This document shows, one piece after another, positions 7,595 to 9,312 of a stretch of 9,312 nucleotides of DNA (position 1 is its first letter; each line of letters opens with the position of its first letter). A program made the translations under genes and the position numbers. A model generated the notes under the pieces. That model was not told where the DNA came from and did not search any database. It saw only the letters and a list, made by a program, of their open reading frames with translations. Origin of the DNA: Campylobacterales bacterium (GTDB lineage: Bacteria; Campylobacterota; Campylobacteria; Campylobacterales; QNZT01); contig JALWRO010000318.1 of the NCBI GenBank assembly GCA_027080605.1, positions 2,022 through 11,333 of the forward strand, in the 5' to 3' direction.

Positions 7595-8538
7595 TGGCAA
7601 AACATGTCGCCAAACGCACTGGATTTACGCTGTTTGAAATCGTGATGGTGATTGTCATCATGGGTATCGTAGCGATGATCGGGACCAATATTATCGCCCA
7701 TATGTATGAGGGGTATATTCGCTCCAAATATATCAACAATCTTGAACAGCAGACGGAACTGGCACTGGAGATGATTACATCGCGTTTACAGTACCGGGTG
7801 AAAGCCTCTACTATCGTACGTCAGAAAGGGACGAACAAGATCGACTGGCTCAACTCTCAGGATTTGAACGATACCTACGATGTACTGGAGTGGATTGGAT
7901 TTGACTACGAGTCGTTTCGGGGAGAGAGCAACGGGACGTTGATGATTCCCGGCTGGAGCGGTTTCGTCGATCTGGAAAACCCTGCTACAGATGCGACACA
8001 GATCTATACCAGCGGTTCCAATCTCGATTTTGCGGTGCAGACGATCGATGATCTCTCTTACGGGGAGGTAGATTTGAATGATACCGATGTAACAAACCAC
8101 AATAACCCTGTACTGATTTTCAAAAAACTGAGTGACTATACCTTCAAAAGTTTCGGCTGGGACTGGACGAGTACGGATCACAATGCAACCCTGCCGGTAC
8201 ACCGTGATCCGGCGAACAACCGGATTTTGGTTTTCGATGAAAATATTACCGCTATGGGAGTTACCCATCTCAAAGAGCAGTATCGGCTGGCATGGACGGC
8301 GTATGCACTGGTACCGGAGGGAAACAATCCTGATGACTTCAACCTGACACTCTATTACAACTATCAGCCGTGGTACAATGAGAAATATACCGACGGAAAG
8401 AAGGCGTTGATTGCACAGCATGTCAGCAGTTTCAACTTTTTGCAGTCGGGGAATACGGTGCGTCTGAAGCTCTGTATTCAGGATGGTAATCAGACGGGGA
8501 TCGGGTTTGGATTTTGTAAAGAGAAGGCGGTATTCTGA
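7594..8538 (+). CDS. Prepilin-like minor pilin/pseudopilin, PilW/GspJ-like
   Basis: A 314-aa protein starting on the last base of the previous stop (TAATG), with AAAAGGAG (7577-7584) as ribosome-binding site. The N terminus MAKHVAKRTG|FTLFEIVMVIVIMGIVAMIG is a textbook prepilin signal: basic leader, Gly10 at -1, Phe11 at +1, Glu15 at +5. The helix is followed by QQTELALEMITSRLQYRVKAS, resembling the conserved helix after the membrane segment of PilW and GspJ proteins. Cys294 and Cys308 near the C terminus are spaced like the disulfide D-loop of type IV pilins. Its size and place between a PilV-like and a PilX-like gene favour a minor pilin of the tip or priming complex. A type II secretion pseudopilin is the alternative. 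No codon anomaly or break was noticed. Confidence 0.86.
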   Translation: MAKHVAKRTGFTLFEIVMVIVIMGIVAMIGTNIIAHMYEGYIRSKYINNLEQQTELALEMITSRLQYRVKASTIVRQKGTNKIDWLNSQDLNDTYDVLEWIGFDYESFRGESNGTLMIPGWSGFVDLENPATDATQIYTSGSNLDFAVQTIDDLSYGEVDLNDTDVTNHNNPVLIFKKLSDYTFKSFGWDWTSTDHNATLPVHRDPANNRILVFDENITAMGVTHLKEQYRLAWTAYALVPEGNNPDDFNLTLYYNYQPWYNEKYTDGKKALIAQHVSSFNFLQSGNTVRLKLCIQDGNQTGIGFGFCKEKAVF

Positions 8539-8981
8539 TGCGTAGCGGATTTAGTTTGATTACGGCGATCATCATTATGATGACAGTATCGTTGCTGATG
8601 ACGATGATGATATCACTTTCGTCACTGAGCGGCAAAACAACGGTGGATCTCTATCTGAAAGAGCAGGCGTATCTGCTGGCGAGGAGTGCGACGGAGTATG
8701 CCCTGCTGGCAACATCCGGACACGACAACCACCAGAGTTGCATCGAAAAAGTCAATATCCTCTACCCCGGTACCGCCCATCCGACCCATGAGATGAATGT
8801 CACTTTGATGTATATGGGTAACGGTTTAGTGAACTGTAACAAAGTGCTCGACAACAACCTCTCAACGGCAGACTCCAACCTGACCGCGATTGTCGATGTC
8901 GTTGTCAGCGTGCTGGACAATAATGATACAGGTATTACAGAACCGATCCGGATTCATCGCCGGACGATTCAAAAGTTGTAA
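8538..8981 (+). CDS. Prepilin-like minor pilin lacking Glu5, PilX/GspK-like
   Basis: A 147-aa protein starting on the last base of the previous stop (TGATG) with GAAGG (8523-8527) ten bases upstream. The N terminus MRSG|FSLITAIIIMMTVSLLMTMMIS has the prepilin leader, Gly4 at -1 and Phe5 at +1, but Thr instead of Glu at +5. Loss of Glu5 is characteristic of GspK and common in PilX, which sit at the tip of the pseudopilus or priming complex. After the membrane helix comes YLKEQAYLLARSATEYALL, matching the A-x-x-A-R-S-A/G-x-E-Y pattern of PilX-like proteins. Cys68 and Cys100 could form a disulfide. It is far shorter than GspK (about 300), so PilX-like is the better label. The operon ends here; no PilY1 or major pilin gene follows in the window. 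Confidence 0.8.
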   Translation: MRSGFSLITAIIIMMTVSLLMTMMISLSSLSGKTTVDLYLKEQAYLLARSATEYALLATSGHDNHQSCIEKVNILYPGTAHPTHEMNVTLMYMGNGLVNCNKVLDNNLSTADSNLTAIVDVVVSVLDNNDTGITEPIRIHRRTIQKL

Positions 8982-9020
8982 GAGAATTCATAAACACTAC
9001 ACAAACTTTACACAGAAAAA

Positions 9021-9029
9021 TGTTATAAT
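9021..9029 (+). promoter_or_regulatory. Extended -10 promoter TGTTATAAT
   Basis: TGTTATAAT is a perfect extended -10 (TGn plus TATAAT at 9024-9029). The TTTACA at 9007-9012 is too close (11 bp) to act as a -35, but Campylobacterota promoters commonly lack one. Predicted transcription start is near 9036. No protein gene with a ribosome-binding site follows, only the hairpin at 9050-9090, so it may serve a small RNA. Confidence 0.5.
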
Positions 9030-9035
9030 ACTTTT

Positions 9036-9090
9036 TTCACACAATATGTCCCTGCCGAGACACACACTCCTCCCGGCGGGGGCGCCTTTT
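9036..9090 (+). ncRNA. Candidate small RNA of about 55 nt with CU-rich loop
   Basis: A transcript from the extended -10 at 9021-9029 would begin near 9036 with a U-rich, unstructured 5' end. It would then fold into the 9050-9081 stem and end at the TTTT of 9087-9090. The loop of 16 nt (9058-9073) ends in ACTCCTCC, a CU-rich sequence complementary to purine-rich ribosome-binding sites (GGAGG). This resembles the principle of the Helicobacter pylori sRNA RepG, which uses a C/U-rich terminator loop against a G-rich leader; sequence homology is not claimed. No expression evidence is available. A plain operon terminator is the simpler reading. Confidence 0.3.
9050..9090 (+). terminator. GC-rich hairpin followed by TTTT, probable intrinsic terminator
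   Basis: CCCTGCCG (9050-9057) pairs with CGGCGGGG (9074-9081) as eight pairs including one U.G, around a 16-nt loop. A competing, tighter hairpin is GGCG (9075-9078), loop GGGG, CGCC (9083-9086), immediately followed by TTTT (9087-9090). Either could stop transcription coming from the pilin-like operon or from the promoter at 9021. The T-run is short, which limits confidence. Confidence 0.5.
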
Positions 9091-9121
9091 AGATCCTCTC
9101 TTACATTTCTCATCTTTTTCT

Positions 9122-9129
9122 GCTATAAT
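9122..9129 (+). promoter_or_regulatory. Extended -10 promoter TGCTATAAT behind a T-rich tract
   Basis: TGCTATAAT (TG at 9122? more exactly 9121-9129, hexamer at 9124-9129) is a perfect extended -10. It is preceded by a pyrimidine tract with TTTTT at 9115-9119 and followed by CGCG, the look of strong housekeeping promoters in Campylobacterota. Start of transcription is expected near 9136. It points into the long hairpin element at 9159-9312, implying that this element is transcribed on the + strand. Confidence 0.6.
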
Positions 9130-9158
9130 CGCGAAAACTATTACCGCACCAACTAAAT

Positions 9159-9312
9159 ATCTAAACGTTTGAGAGAACGAGATGAGGTGAGATGTGCGTG
9201 AAAAAATCTGCAGGACTAGCCATAGCTAATGCAAAGATTTTTTCAGGTGCAGATTGCCTCATATCGTTCTCCCCGAAGGGTGTAGCACTTTCGTCCATAC
9301 TCTGCGTTAGAT
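9159..9312 (+). ncRNA. Candidate structured RNA or palindromic element with a 99-nt hairpin, running to the window edge
   Basis: Arms 9173-9209 and 9235-9271 pair in one unbroken register: 29 Watson-Crick and 4 G.U pairs over 37 positions (hand count). Mismatches are G9181/A9263, tandem G.A at 9191-9192/9252-9253, and G9198/G9246. The tip continues with 9210-9212/9230-9232 and a small stem 9217-9220/9225-9228 around CATA. A second hairpin forms from CGAAGG (9274-9279) with CTTTCG (9288-9293). ATCTAAACG (9159-9167) matches CGTTAGAT (9305-9312) with one bulged A and could close the whole. All four wobbles are G.U on this strand and would be A.C on the other, which together with the promoter at 9121-9129 favours a + strand RNA. 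The family was not recognised. A leader RNA, a 6S-like RNA, or a MITE/REP-type palindromic repeat are all possible; the right end may lie outside the window. Confidence 0.45.

Larger units (their letters stand above)
8982..9312. other. 331-bp region without convincing protein gene, rich in transcription signals
   Basis: After the last pilin-like gene there is no open frame with family resemblance and a usable ribosome-binding site. The stretch holds, in order, an extended -10 promoter, a GC-rich hairpin with a T-run, a second extended -10 promoter behind a pyrimidine tract, and a long inverted-repeat structure reaching the window edge. These are listed separately. The 8982-9020 part is A/C-rich and shows no further feature. 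Confidence 0.7.

Noticed and set aside
8890..9156. An 88-codon + strand frame across the end of the last pilin-like gene, including a tail MSLPRHTLLPAGA from ATG 9046
   Set aside because: It lies in another frame of the PilX-like gene, crosses both promoters and the terminator hairpin, has no ribosome-binding site at 9046 and no family resemblance.
9194..9198. GTGCG as a possible 5' end of a group II intron
   Set aside because: Five bases are too common, the motif lies inside the hairpin arm, and no domain V or intron-encoded reverse transcriptase is visible.
9306..9312. GTTAGAT at the window end, matching the integron attC core GTTRRRY, with ATCTAAAC at 9159-9166 as a possible partner
   Set aside because: The left copy has an extra A and does not match RYYYAAC. 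The span (about 154 nt) is long for attC, the arms next to the cores do not pair as L boxes would, and there is no integrase or cassette pattern.
9159..9312. Retron msr/msd-like arrangement (closing repeats, small hairpin, long hairpin)
   Set aside because: In the orientation that fits the order of hairpins (- strand) the next gene would have to be a reverse transcriptase where the pilin-like genes lie. On the + strand the order is wrong and no reverse transcriptase is in view; only sequence beyond 9312 could revive it.

Overview
The window looks like chromosome from a member of the Campylobacterota (Sulfurimonas/Sulfurovum/Sulfuricurvum-like). This rests on the promoter style (extended -10 boxes TGnTATAAT behind T-rich tracts, without a clear -35), the histidine-kinase subtype, the compact efflux genes and the moderate base composition. 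It is an inference from style, not a database match. All recognised genes lie on the + strand and are tightly packed.

Layout. (1) 1-438: the C-terminal ATP-binding domain of a sensor histidine kinase, cut off by the left edge. (2) 503-5770: a three-gene heavy-metal RND efflux operon (outer-membrane TolC-like factor, periplasmic adaptor CusB, inner-membrane pump CusA). The pump carries the CusA-type proton-relay residues, the methionine triad of the periplasmic cleft and the methionine ladder, so Cu(I)/Ag(I) is the best substrate call. (3) 5789-6814: a lipoprotein built of seven LVIVD-type repeats, probably a seven-bladed beta-propeller, 18 nt behind cusA. (4) 6887-8981: three prepilin-like genes overlapping by one base each, in PilV-like, PilW-like, PilX-like order. 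They have class-III signal peptides, and the third lacks Glu at +5, as PilX and GspK do.

The last 331 bases (8982-9312) have no convincing protein gene but are dense in signals. There is an extended -10 promoter (9021-9029), a GC-rich hairpin ending in TTTT (9050-9090) whose loop exposes a CU-rich CUCCUCC-type stretch, and a second extended -10 promoter (9122-9129). Downstream of this lies a long, almost uninterrupted hairpin (9173-9271): by hand count 33 of 37 positions per arm can pair, four as G.U, with a tandem G.A. It may be closed by a short outer helix (9159-9167 with 9305-9312). The wobble asymmetry and the promoter both favour a + strand RNA. This probable structured RNA or palindromic element continues to, and perhaps past, the right edge and is the most interesting object in the window.

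Working together: the efflux genes would form one transenvelope metal pump. The minor pilin-like proteins would be membrane-anchored priming components of a type IV pilus or type II secretion-like machine whose other parts lie elsewhere. The propeller lipoprotein sits between the two operons, and its functional allegiance is open.
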